This document shows positions 7,462 through 16,451 of a DNA stretch of 64,000 bases, one piece after another (position 1 is the stretch's first letter; each line of letters opens with the position of its first letter). The notes under the pieces are model-generated. The model made no database searches and had not been told where the DNA came from. It saw nothing but the letters and a program-made list of their open reading frames with translations. Source of the stretch: Arthrobacter mangrovi (GTDB lineage: Bacteria; Actinomycetota; Actinomycetes; Actinomycetales; Micrococcaceae); assembly GCF_026011795.1 (NCBI RefSeq), contig NZ_BRVS01000008.1, positions 124,001 through 188,000 on the forward strand, given 5' to 3'. Both the position numbers and the translations under genes were made by a program.

Positions 7462-8784
7462 ATGCCCCTTGCCTTCACCCGCGTCACGCTGATCGGCGAT
7501 AGCCGTCATCTGGACCTGCTGCTCCCCTCCGAAGAGCCCGTCGGGACGCTCATGCCGCAGATCCTGGACATGCTGGCGGACTCCCCGCGGGACAATGTCG
7601 CCGCAAAGCTCCTGGTCCAGGCCTCCGGCGAACCGCTGGCGGAACAGCAGAGCCTGGCGGACCACGGGGTCACCGACGGCAGCAAGCTCACCCTGTTCAG
7701 CGCGTCCGACGCTCCTCCGCCCGCCGTGGTCTACGACGTCACGGACACCGTCGTGGAACAGACCGAGGCCGTGGCCGGCCGCTGGGACGAGCGCTGCCGC
7801 CACGCGGCCGCCGGCGTCTTCGCGGCAGCGGGCAGCTGGGCGGCGCTGGAGATCATGCTGGCCAGCTTTGCGGCGCCGCACGCCTGGTGGATCCTGCTGG
7901 CCCTCGCCGTCGTGCTGCTGGGCGCGTCCACGGGCTTCGGTGCCCGGCCCCGTCGAAGCATCGGCCTGACCCTGGCCGGGACCGGCTGGCTGTTCGGGCT
8001 GGGCACAGTGCTGCACCTGCCCGCGACGGCTGAGGTCAAGGTGCTGGTCCTGGCGGGCTTGTCCGCGGCTGCCTTGGCCGCCATCGGAATGGTGCTGGGA
8101 CGCTCCCGGGCACTCTTCGGCGCGGCCGGAACCCTGGTTGCGCTGACCGCGGTCTGGGCAGCCAGCGGGCTCGCCGGCACTGCCCCGCGCACGGCCGCGA
8201 TTGCCGGCATCCTGAGCATTGTCGGGCTGGGCCTGCTGCCCAAAACCGCCCTCTCCCTCTCCGGCCTGGCGACGCTGGATGACCAGCGTTCCCAGGGCCG
8301 CTCCATCCGCAGGACGGATGCGCTGGCCGCCATCGATGACGCACACCGCACCCTCGCCGTCGGAACCGTGCTCGTGGCGCTCTCGCTCGCCGCGGCGATG
8401 TGGCTCCTGGGCACGGACGCGGCGGACCCGGTCTGGACCCTGCCGCTGCTGGCGGCGCTGGTCCTCGCCACCGCGCTGCGCGCACGGTCCTTCCCCCTGG
8501 CCGTCGAGCGGCTGGCCCTCTACGCGGCCGCCTCGCTGGGCGTCGCCGCCCTGGCGCTGTCCGCGGCCCGGTACATGGCGGGCTCCGAATGGCTGGTGGG
8601 CCTGCTCCTGCTGGCGACCGCGCTGATCATCGGCTCGGCCCTCGCGCTGCGACTACCGGCACATTCGGCTGCAAGGCTCCGGTTGGCCGGCAACCGCCTC
8701 GAAACCATCGCCATCCTCGCCACCGTGCCGCTGGTGCTGGGGCTTTTCGGCCTCTTTGCCCAGCTGCTCGCCAGCTTCCCGTGA
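7462..8784 (+). CDS. eccD: EccD-type T7SS membrane channel subunit
   Basis: A 440-residue integral membrane protein. Residues about 1-90 form a ubiquitin/YukD-like cytosolic domain (strands around LAFTRVTLIG and KLLVQASGEPL). The rest contains about ten or eleven hydrophobic helices, from about residue 115 to the C-terminus. This architecture is diagnostic of EccD, which forms the core of the ESX inner-membrane channel. ATG 7462 is chosen because translation from it gives the YukD domain directly; it lies five bases after the preceding stop. It belongs to the operon that ends with eccC and the DUF6177-like gene. Confidence 0.85.
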   Translation: MPLAFTRVTLIGDSRHLDLLLPSEEPVGTLMPQILDMLADSPRDNVAAKLLVQASGEPLAEQQSLADHGVTDGSKLTLFSASDAPPPAVVYDVTDTVVEQTEAVAGRWDERCRHAAAGVFAAAGSWAALEIMLASFAAPHAWWILLALAVVLLGASTGFGARPRRSIGLTLAGTGWLFGLGTVLHLPATAEVKVLVLAGLSAAALAAIGMVLGRSRALFGAAGTLVALTAVWAASGLAGTAPRTAAIAGILSIVGLGLLPKTALSLSGLATLDDQRSQGRSIRRTDALAAIDDAHRTLAVGTVLVALSLAAAMWLLGTDAADPVWTLPLLAALVLATALRARSFPLAVERLALYAAASLGVAALALSAARYMAGSEWLVGLLLLATALIIGSALALRLPAHSAARLRLAGNRLETIAILATVPLVLGLFGLFAQLLASFP

Positions 8785-8836
8785 CCGCGATGCGCTCCGC
8801 CCGCCCCGTCCCACTCCGTCCGGAAGGATGCCCTCA

Positions 8837-9820
8837 GTGACCTACGATCCGTGGAGCCCGCAGCCCGGCCCGCAGACCCGGCGCCAGGCCCAGGCCCTCG
8901 CCGCGGCGGACGGCGGCGGTTTCGAATCCGCCTCGGAGGCGTCCCGCCGCCGGCTGCGCACGCGCCCCGGCATGCCTGCCGGCCGCCGGTTCCTGCGCCA
9001 GCTCAGCGGCCTCTTCCGTTCCGACGACTACTCGCAGCGGCTGATCGCGGCGGCAGCCGGGGTGCAGGACCCGGTCTCCACGGGCCGCAGGATCGCGGTC
9101 ATCAGTTCGCGCGGCGGGTCCGGCAAGACAACGACGACGGCGGTCCTCGCCTCGGTCTTCGCGTCCATGCGGCAGGATGCCGTGGCGGCCGTGGACAATG
9201 ACCCGGGCCTCGGCTCGCTCCCCCTTCGCCTGGGCCTCGATTCCGCTCCGTCCCTCGACCTGCTGGCCTCCGCCGTCGCTCAGAAGGCGCCGGAGACGCG
9301 CGATGAGCTTGCCGCCCGGATGGCCGCGGCGGACGGGAACCTCTTCGCGACCGGGGCACGGCTGTGGCATCCCCGGGCGGATGCGCAGGCGCTGGACCGC
9401 GCGGTGACCAGCCTCAGCCGCTTCTTCCCCATCACCCTGCTGGACTCCCCGACCGGGATCAGCCATCCGGACGCAGTCTGGGCGGTCAAGGCGGCGCACG
9501 CGGTACTGCTGGTGGTTCCGGCGACCGTCGCGGGAAGACAGGACGCGCTCGTCTACCACCAGGCGTGGCAGCAGGACCCGGCCACCCGCGAGGTCCCGCT
9601 GCTGGCCGTGGTAACCGGCACGGATGCCGGCGCCCCGCTGGACCCGGTACGCGAGGCCGTCCGGCTCAGCCGCGACGGGCTCGACGCCATGACCCTGCCC
9701 TACGACCGGCACCTGGCCGCCGGCGTGGAGATCGACCTGGCCCTGCTCGCGCCGCAGACCCGGCTGGACGCGACGGCGCTGGCCTCGCGGGTGCTGCTGG
9801 CTGCCAACGGGAACCGCTGA
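8837..9820 (+). CDS. MinD/ParA-like P-loop ATPase of the T7SS locus
   Basis: A 327-residue cytosolic ATPase. After an approximately 90-residue basic N-terminal segment there is a deviant Walker A loop reading SSRGGSGKTTTT. The usual ParA/MinD signature Lys before the glycines is replaced by Arg. A partner Asp motif (VDNDPGLG) and a switch-like LLDSPTG segment follow. GTG 8837 is preferred over ATG 8828 because GGAAGGA then sits at normal distance. MinD-like proteins (for example EspI) accompany several actinobacterial ESX systems and may couple energy state to export. The gene ends two bases before eccC, suggesting translational coupling. Confidence 0.75.
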   Translation: MTYDPWSPQPGPQTRRQAQALAAADGGGFESASEASRRRLRTRPGMPAGRRFLRQLSGLFRSDDYSQRLIAAAAGVQDPVSTGRRIAVISSRGGSGKTTTTAVLASVFASMRQDAVAAVDNDPGLGSLPLRLGLDSAPSLDLLASAVAQKAPETRDELAARMAAADGNLFATGARLWHPRADAQALDRAVTSLSRFFPITLLDSPTGISHPDAVWAVKAAHAVLLVVPATVAGRQDALVYHQAWQQDPATREVPLLAVVTGTDAGAPLDPVREAVRLSRDGLDAMTLPYDRHLAAGVEIDLALLAPQTRLDATALASRVLLAANGNR

Positions 9821-9822
9821 CC

Positions 9823-12800
9823 ATGGGCGTGACATTGATCCACCGCCCCGCCCGGACCACCGCCCCGGCCCGCAGCGCCGAGCCGTATGCCCTGGACGCG
9901 CCGCCGCCCGTCACCGACCGCCCGGGCGGAGTGAACATGATGTCGCTCGTCCCGCTGCTCGGTGCCGGCGCATCGATGACCGTAATGATGCTCTTCCGCG
10001 GTTCCTCGCTGGCGGCCGTCGGCGCGCTGATGATGATCGTGACCATCCTCGCCTCTATTGCCCTGATGATCAGCCAAAAGGGCAAGCAGGCCCGGCAGGG
10101 CCGCGAGCAGCGCGAGCGCTACCTGGAGTACCTGGAGCGCGCGCGGACCGAGCTGCGCAGCGACGAGCAGCAGGCGATCAGGGTCGCGCGCATTGCCAGC
10201 CCGCCGCCGTCGGCCTTGTTCGACATCATCCGCAATCCGAAACGGCTGTGGGAACGGCGGCGGCGCAATGAGGATTTCCTGCACGTCCGGCTGGGCAGCG
10301 GGGAACGGCGCAACCGCGACATCCGGGTCAATGATTCCTCCTCCAGCCTGCAGCAGAACGACACGTTCATGACCACCGAACTGGAGATCCTCCGGCAGCG
10401 GTTCGAGTCCTCTCCCGAGCTGCCGCTGACGGTGCCGCTGGATTCGGCCGGCAACGTCAGCGTGGTCGGCTCCCGGGAGTTCGCCCTAGCCGTCTGCCGC
10501 AACCTCCTGCTGGAGGCGGCCGCCTTCCATTCGCCCGAGGACCTGCACGTCGCACTCTCCGTCCCCGAAGACCGTTACGACGACTGGGCGTGGGCGACGT
10601 GGCTGCCGCACCTGGCCGACCAGTCCAAAACGCATGCCACCGGTCCGGTGCGGCGGCTCGCGCCGTCGCTGGAGGCGCTGGCGGACGTCCTGAAGGATGA
10701 CCTGCAGGGCCGCTCCACCAAGGCCGCGGCGGCGCGGCAGAACCACCTGGGCCGCAGCGCAGGCGGCGTCGGCAGCGGCATGCCGCGGCTGCTCGTCATC
10801 GCGGACACCTATGGCGAGGAACCGCAGGAGCTCGTGCTGCCGGAGAAGCATTCGAGCCCCGGACAGCTTGGCATCACCGTCATCTATCTGGCCGGGAACC
10901 GCGGCTCCGAGCCGGGCGAGGTCAGCATCCGGATCAGCGAGACCGGCACCGGCCCGGGCGCTTTCGCGAGCCAGAACTACCGGGAGGATCCGGTCGAGCC
11001 GCTGACCGAAGAGGGCACTCTGGACGAGCTCCCCGTGGCCACGGCGGAGGCGCTGGCCCGCGAGCTGGCACCGCTGCGGCTGTCCCCGGACTCGCTGGAA
11101 CACAACAGCACCGAGAGCTCGACGGACTACCTGGAGATGCTCGGGCTGTCGAAGCGGCTGGATGCCGAGGACGTCCGCAGGCTGTGGCGGCCGCGCGGCG
11201 AAATCGATTTCCTGCGGGTGCCGCTGGGGCCGGACGACCGCGGCAAGCCCGCGATGCTTGACCTCAAGGAGGCGGCCCAGTTCGGCATGGGCCCGCACGG
11301 CCTCTGTGTTGGCGCCACCGGCTCGGGCAAGTCCGAGATGCTGCGCAGCCTGGTGCTCGGCCTGCTCGCCACGCACTCCCCCGAGGTGCTGGCCATGGTG
11401 CTGGTGGACTTCAAGGGCGGCGCGACGTTCGCCCCGTTCGAGGGCGCACCGCAGGTCACCGGCATCATCACGAACCTCTCCGACGACCTGTCCCTGATCG
11501 AGCGCGTCTATGCCAGCCTGAATGGCGAAATCCTGCGCCGCCAGGAACTGCTGAAGGCCGCCGGCAACATCGCCAACATCACCGACTACCAGCTGCACCG
11601 CCAGGAACGGCTGGCCCGCGGGGAGCATATGGACCCGCTGCCCCACCTGGTGGTCATCATCGACGAGTTCGGCGAACTGCTGACCGCACGGCCGGACTTC
11701 ATCGAACTGTTCCTGTCCATCGGCCGCATCGGCCGCTCCATCGGCGTGCACCTGCTGCTCAGCAGCCAGCGCATCGAGGGCGGCAAGCTGCGCGGCCTGG
11801 ACACCTACCTGTCCTACCGGATCGGGCTGCGCACTCTCTCCGAGGCGGAAAGCCGCACTGTGCTGGACACCCCGGATGCCTTCCACCTGCCGCCGGCGCC
11901 GGGATTCGGCTACCTCAAGGTGGACACCACCACCTACACCCGTTTCAAGTCCGGCTACGTGTCCGGTCCGGTGGACGTGGAAGAGGACGACGACGAACCG
12001 CAGGCCGCCGAGCCTATGGTCCTCCGCGCCCCGCGCTATGCCGCCGTGCTGGAGGCGCCGCCGCCGTCGGCTGCCGGGAAGAAGTCGGGGCTGAAGACCA
12101 AGGCGTCCCAGCGCACCACCGGCCCGACGGTCATGTCCACCCTGATGGACACCCTGCGGACCTTCCCGCGCTCAGTGCAGCCGATCTGGCTGCCGCCGCT
12201 GCCCCGGGGCATCGCGCTGGACAAGGCCGCCGGTTCGGCCGCGGCGACCAGCCAGGGCATCCGGCTGGCCAAGGGCGGCAATCTGCGCGTGCCCATAGGG
12301 CTGCTGGATGATCCGGCCAAGCAGTGGCAGGGGCTGTGGGAGCTGGACCTGAACAACGCCGGCGGCAATGTCATCATCGTCGGCGGCCCGCAGTCGGGCA
12401 AAAGCACCGCGCTGCGCACCATCGTGGCGAGCCTGGCGCTGACCCACGGCCCCGCCGAGGTGGGCATCTACGCTGTCGACCTGCTGGGCAGTTCCCTGCT
12501 GCCGCTGGAGGGCCTGCCGCACGTGGGCGGCGTGGCCGTGCGCACCAACCGCGAGGTCGTGCGGCGGACGATCGAGGAGGTCGCGGCGATGCTGACGCTG
12601 CGCGAGCAGGTCTTCGAGCGGTACCAGATCGATTCCCTCCAGACGCTGCGGCGGATGTGCGCCAAGGGCATGGTCCCCGAGCTGGCCAGTGCGGACATTG
12701 TCCTGGTACTGGACGGTTACGGCCAGCTCAGCGACGAGTTCGACGACATCGAGAAGCAGGTGCATTCGATCATCTCGCGCGGGGGCGGCTACGGCATCCA

Positions 12801-13842
12801 CGTCATCGCGACCTCCGTCCGCACCAACGAAGTGCGGATCGCGCAGCAGAGCTTCTTCGGCAACCGCATCGAACTGCGGCTGGGCGACCCCGCCGAATCC
12901 GCATTCGGGCGGAAGCTCGCCGAAGGCATCAGCGCGGACCGGCCCGGCCGCGGCCTCATGGACCAGAAGCTGATCGGGCACATCGCGCTGCCGAGGATCG
13001 ACGGAAATCCGGATCCGGACAGCGCGGTCCAGGGCATGCGGGACCTGGTGGCCGCGGTGGCGGCCTCTACGGACGGGCGTGCCATGCAGGTCCGGGTGCT
13101 CCCGCCGCTGGTGGACGCCGCCACGGCCCGGATTCCCGCGCGGCAGGGCCGGATTCCGCTGGGCCTGCGCGAGACGGACCTGGGCGCCGAGTACCTGGAC
13201 ATGCACTCAAAGGACCGGCATCTTGTGGTGCTCGGCGACGAGGGCGCGGGAAAGTCCAACCTGATGCGCTCGGTGATCCGTTCCCTCTCCGCCCAGCACG
13301 GGCCCGAGGAGCTGGTCTTCGCGGTGTTCGATCCGCGCCGGGGGCTGGCCGACGAGGTGCCCGAGGCATACCTAGGCGGCTACGCCACGAGCCCGGCGCT
13401 GGCGGAGCAGCTGGCCGGCGCCGTCGCCACGGAACTGGACAAGCGGGTCAACGGCGACGGCGAAGCCGGCAACGGCGGGAAGCCGCCGCGCGTGGTCCTC
13501 CTGATCGATGATTACGACGTGCTCACCGCGGGCGGCTCCTCGCCGCTGAGCCGCCTGGTTCCCTACCTGCCGCTGGGACCCGAGATCGGCCTGCACGCCG
13601 TACTCACCCGCCGCGTGCGCGGGGCGAGCCGGGGCATGTACGAGTCCTTCTTCATGTCACTGCGGGATTCGGGCAGTACCGGCATCCTGATGTCCGGCGA
13701 CCGCGGCGAAGGCGCCCTGCTCAATGGGATCCGCGCGCGTGCGCTGCCGCCGGGCCGGGCCCAACTGGTGCAGGCGGGCAAGCCCGTCAATACGGTCCAG
13801 CTCTACTACCACAGCACGGAAGAGGAAACCGATGAGCTCTGA
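9823..13842 (+). CDS. eccC: EccC, FtsK/SpoIIIE-type T7SS motor ATPase (fused Ca-Cb)
   Basis: A 1339-residue motor that recognises and drives substrates through the ESX channel. The N-terminus has the RPAR...APPP pattern of EccC and two membrane helices at about residues 40-85. Three FtsK-like ATPase domains follow, with Walker A loops GATGSGKS (about 497), GGPQSGKS (about 855) and GDEGAGKS (about 1138). The first domain keeps a full Walker B with DEF (about residue 614); the second has LDGYG and the third IDDYD, so the later two may bind but not hydrolyse ATP well. In many mycobacterial systems this protein is split; here it is one chain. Its 3' end overlaps the next gene by 11 bases. Confidence 0.92.
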   Translation: MGVTLIHRPARTTAPARSAEPYALDAPPPVTDRPGGVNMMSLVPLLGAGASMTVMMLFRGSSLAAVGALMMIVTILASIALMISQKGKQARQGREQRERYLEYLERARTELRSDEQQAIRVARIASPPPSALFDIIRNPKRLWERRRRNEDFLHVRLGSGERRNRDIRVNDSSSSLQQNDTFMTTELEILRQRFESSPELPLTVPLDSAGNVSVVGSREFALAVCRNLLLEAAAFHSPEDLHVALSVPEDRYDDWAWATWLPHLADQSKTHATGPVRRLAPSLEALADVLKDDLQGRSTKAAAARQNHLGRSAGGVGSGMPRLLVIADTYGEEPQELVLPEKHSSPGQLGITVIYLAGNRGSEPGEVSIRISETGTGPGAFASQNYREDPVEPLTEEGTLDELPVATAEALARELAPLRLSPDSLEHNSTESSTDYLEMLGLSKRLDAEDVRRLWRPRGEIDFLRVPLGPDDRGKPAMLDLKEAAQFGMGPHGLCVGATGSGKSEMLRSLVLGLLATHSPEVLAMVLVDFKGGATFAPFEGAPQVTGIITNLSDDLSLIERVYASLNGEILRRQELLKAAGNIANITDYQLHRQERLARGEHMDPLPHLVVIIDEFGELLTARPDFIELFLSIGRIGRSIGVHLLLSSQRIEGGKLRGLDTYLSYRIGLRTLSEAESRTVLDTPDAFHLPPAPGFGYLKVDTTTYTRFKSGYVSGPVDVEEDDDEPQAAEPMVLRAPRYAAVLEAPPPSAAGKKSGLKTKASQRTTGPTVMSTLMDTLRTFPRSVQPIWLPPLPRGIALDKAAGSAAATSQGIRLAKGGNLRVPIGLLDDPAKQWQGLWELDLNNAGGNVIIVGGPQSGKSTALRTIVASLALTHGPAEVGIYAVDLLGSSLLPLEGLPHVGGVAVRTNREVVRRTIEEVAAMLTLREQVFERYQIDSLQTLRRMCAKGMVPELASADIVLVLDGYGQLSDEFDDIEKQVHSIISRGGGYGIHVIATSVRTNEVRIAQQSFFGNRIELRLGDPAESAFGRKLAEGISADRPGRGLMDQKLIGHIALPRIDGNPDPDSAVQGMRDLVAAVAASTDGRAMQVRVLPPLVDAATARIPARQGRIPLGLRETDLGAEYLDMHSKDRHLVVLGDEGAGKSNLMRSVIRSLSAQHGPEELVFAVFDPRRGLADEVPEAYLGGYATSPALAEQLAGAVATELDKRVNGDGEAGNGGKPPRVVLLIDDYDVLTAGGSSPLSRLVPYLPLGPEIGLHAVLTRRVRGASRGMYESFFMSLRDSGSTGILMSGDRGEGALLNGIRARALPPGRAQLVQAGKPVNTVQLYYHSTEEETDEL

Positions 13843-14251
13843 TTGGACCGTGGTCAGCCTCCGCGAGCCCGACCAGCTGACCCTGGTCGAGGCCATGGTG
13901 GCGGCCGTGCCGGACCTGAACGTCCGCCAGGCTGCGGGCGATTCCCTGCTCGAGCTGCTTGATGATGCAGGCGAGCTCCAGCTGGCCATCGAGCTGCCCC
14001 GGCTCGTCCGGGTGCCGCAGGAAGCGACGCGGCTGCTTGCCGGGGCCGAGATCTCGGCCGTGCCCGGCACGCCTGTTCCGGCCATCTTCAGCCCGGGCAG
14101 CGGGAATCCGGCAGACCAGCCGCTGTGGTGGCAGGAAATCCACGTCCGCGACGGCGCACCAAAGGCAACCGTCCGGGCGGAATCCCTCTGCCACGAAATT
14201 GCCCGCCGATGCGACGGCGTCGTGGCCCTGCCGCAGGTTGCCGGCGCATGA
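13832..14251 (+). CDS. Hypothetical T7SS-associated protein
   Basis: A 139-residue soluble acidic protein with no recognised domain, signal or membrane segment. Predicted alternating strands and helices include LQLAIELPRLVRVP (residues about 50-63) and a hydrophobic ending. Its ATG lies inside the last codons of eccC and its stop overlaps the next start by ATGA, so it is translationally coupled on both sides. Such coupling suggests a stoichiometric partner of EccC or the next protein. No function can be assigned from sequence. Confidence 0.65.
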   Translation: MSSDWTVVSLREPDQLTLVEAMVAAVPDLNVRQAAGDSLLELLDDAGELQLAIELPRLVRVPQEATRLLAGAEISAVPGTPVPAIFSPGSGNPADQPLWWQEIHVRDGAPKATVRAESLCHEIARRCDGVVALPQVAGA

Positions 14252-15258
14252 GCCACGAATCCGCCTTCGACTTCCGCAGCGCCGGCACCGGCGTGGTGTT
14301 CCAGAACAAGCCGCTGGCCACCCTCTCGCCGTGGCTGGCCAAGTCGCGCGCCGCCGCGGCCGCGGACGCCATGCAGTTCGTGCTGGTCACGCCGAGCTCC
14401 ACCGCCATCAGCCTGCCGTTGTCGGCGCTGCTCGCGGAACCGGGCTGCCAATGGCTGGCGACCACGGAGGACGGCACCTTCTTCGACGGATTCACCGGCC
14501 GCGTGCACGCCTGGGACGGCGCGGCCTTCCGGCCCCTGGAAGAGATCGGAGAGGACTTCCTGCTCACACCGGCGCTGCCCGGCGGGCTGGTCCACGTTCG
14601 GGCGGAAACCATGCATCCGGCCAGCCACTCCACCCGGATCGGCGGCTTTACCGAGCAGCTGTTCATCGAACTTACCGGTGCCGCCCCCACCGGCTGGGGC
14701 GTGGCCGAACCCGTCAGCGAGCCGTGGGACGAAGCCGCCGTCACCGCGCACTGCTTCGATCTCGCCCCGGAGACAGCGTTGCTGGTGGTGGTGGGGCACG
14801 CCCGGGTCGGAACCGCGTCACCGGCCATCGCCGTCGTCACGGTGGAACGCTCTGCCGCCGGCGTCCACGAAAGCGTCGAACTACTGGTGGAGAGCCCGGA
14901 ACCGCTCGATGCCGCGGCGCTTGATTCCTTCAGCGCGCGCATGCACCGGATCCATGCCCGCACCGCCGTGCTGGGGCACGCCCTCGCCTTCGACGGCCTT
15001 GCCCGGCCCGCCCGATTCACGGGAGTATCAGTGCCGGCCTGTGCGGTCTTCGGTCCGGAGGCCCTGCGGGATTACGGTGCCAATGCCGCCCTGGCCGCGG
15101 CCGGACCCCGCGCCAGGCTGATCGGCGTGGCCCCCGCCCAGTCGCTGGCGGTCCAGTACCAGCAGGAGCCGGACGGGGAACGCCACCCGCTGGAGGCATG
15201 GGCCATGCTCTGTGCGCGGCTGTCCGGAGAACCGGGACCGGCGGACGGGCTGGAATAG
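14248..15258 (+). CDS. DUF6177-like T7SS-associated protein
   Basis: A 336-residue soluble protein that I recall as resembling the DUF6177 family found at actinobacterial type VII loci; that assignment is from memory. The N-terminal third is a helical and strand-rich segment (FVLVTPSSTAISLPLSALL). The C-terminal half reads like an alpha/beta domain with hydrophobic strands (ALLVVVGHARVG, PAIAVVTVERSA). No signal peptide or catalytic motif was recognised. It is the terminal gene of the machinery operon, coupled by an ATGA overlap to the 139-residue protein. The function of the family is not known to me. Confidence 0.65.
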   Translation: MSHESAFDFRSAGTGVVFQNKPLATLSPWLAKSRAAAAADAMQFVLVTPSSTAISLPLSALLAEPGCQWLATTEDGTFFDGFTGRVHAWDGAAFRPLEEIGEDFLLTPALPGGLVHVRAETMHPASHSTRIGGFTEQLFIELTGAAPTGWGVAEPVSEPWDEAAVTAHCFDLAPETALLVVVGHARVGTASPAIAVVTVERSAAGVHESVELLVESPEPLDAAALDSFSARMHRIHARTAVLGHALAFDGLARPARFTGVSVPACAVFGPEALRDYGANAALAAAGPRARLIGVAPAQSLAVQYQQEPDGERHPLEAWAMLCARLSGEPGPADGLE

Positions 15259-15277
15259 CTCCGCGGGAGGTGATGTT

Positions 15278-16381
15278 ATGAGCCTTGTGCCCCATAACGA
15301 CGGCGTCAGCGCCTCCCTGCCAGATCCCTCCGTGACCGCTGCTGCGTCAGTGCCTGGCGGCACCGTCGGTGCGGACGCGGGACCGGCAGGCACAGTGCCG
15401 GGCGGCACCGGTCCGGCAGCGGCACGGCCTTTGGCATCCCGACCCGGCCCTGCCGGCCGTGGCAAGGGCCGCCGCCCGCGCAGCGAGGGCAGCGTGGGCC
15501 TGGCCTTCGGACTCGCCGCCTACGGCATCTGGGGCATCCTGCCGCTGTACTTCGCCACGCTCGATCCCGCCGGTCCGCTGGAAATCGTGGCCAACCGGAT
15601 CGTCTGGTCCCTGCTCTTCTGCGTGCTGCTGATGACGGCGATGCGCAGCTGGCGCCCCTTCCTCGCGGCGGTGCGCAACCGCCGCATCCTGGGGATTCTC
15701 TCGCTCGCGGCACTGCTCATCGCCATCAACTGGTTCACCTACACGGTGGCCGTGCTGAGCGAGCGCACCGTCGAGGCCTCGCTGGGCTATTTCATCAACC
15801 CGCTGGTGTCCGTGCTGCTGGGCGTCCTGTTGTTGAAGGAAAAGCTGCGCCGGGCCCAGTGGGCCGCGCTCATCGTCGCCTTCGTCGCGGTCCTGGTGCT
15901 GGCCTTCGGCTACGGCAACGTCCCCTGGCTTTCGCTGGTGCTGGCGCTGAGTTTCGGTTTCTACGGGCTGGTCAAGAAGAATGTCGGCACCAGGGTGGAT
16001 GCGGTCTCCAGCCTGAGCGTCGAGACGCTGGTCCTGACGCCGGTCTCCGCCGTGATCATGGGCGTGCTGATGGTGCAGGGGCAGGCCACGCTGTTGGCCA
16101 ACGGCCCGGGGCACTTCTGGCTGATGGCCGCCGGCGGCCTGATCACCGCCCTGCCGCTGCTGTTCTTCGGCGCGGCCGCCCGGAGGCTGCCGCTGAGCAC
16201 CGTGGGCCTGCTGCAATACCTGGCGCCCCTGCTGCAGTTCATCACCGCGCTGTTGGTCTTCCACGAACCGATGCCTCCGGAGCGCTGGGCCGGCTTCGCC
16301 CTCGTCTGGCTCTCGCTGGTCATCCTGACGGCGGACATGGTCGTGTCCTACCGCAAGGCGCCCCGCCCCGTCGCCGCGTGA
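15278..16381 (+). CDS. rarD: EamA-family permease, RarD type
   Basis: A 367-residue inner-membrane protein of the drug/metabolite transporter superfamily. An unusually long Gly/Ala/Pro/Arg-rich N-terminal extension of about 70 residues precedes the first helix. The core begins with the RarD-like pattern GLAFGLAAYGIWGILPLYF and contains the family's EIVANRIVWS step, then about ten hydrophobic helices in two repeats. RarD homologues are linked to chloramphenicol sensitivity, but the substrate is uncertain. ATG 15278 is chosen for its strong GGGAGGTGATG ribosome-binding site. It follows the T7SS operon by 19 bases and may be read through from it, though functional linkage is unlikely. Confidence 0.85.
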   Translation: MSLVPHNDGVSASLPDPSVTAAASVPGGTVGADAGPAGTVPGGTGPAAARPLASRPGPAGRGKGRRPRSEGSVGLAFGLAAYGIWGILPLYFATLDPAGPLEIVANRIVWSLLFCVLLMTAMRSWRPFLAAVRNRRILGILSLAALLIAINWFTYTVAVLSERTVEASLGYFINPLVSVLLGVLLLKEKLRRAQWAALIVAFVAVLVLAFGYGNVPWLSLVLALSFGFYGLVKKNVGTRVDAVSSLSVETLVLTPVSAVIMGVLMVQGQATLLANGPGHFWLMAAGGLITALPLLFFGAAARRLPLSTVGLLQYLAPLLQFITALLVFHEPMPPERWAGFALVWLSLVILTADMVVSYRKAPRPVAA

Positions 16382-16451
16382 CCGCCGTCGTATCCTAGCG
16401 CCGCCCCCGCGCGGCCGCCGTCGTCCCCCTACGGAGACCTCGAGGACACCG

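Noticed and set aside
9364-9822. Upstream extension of eccC by about 150 codons
   Set aside because: This stretch is the coding region of the MinD-like gene in another frame; the N-terminus from 9823 has the normal EccC beginning.
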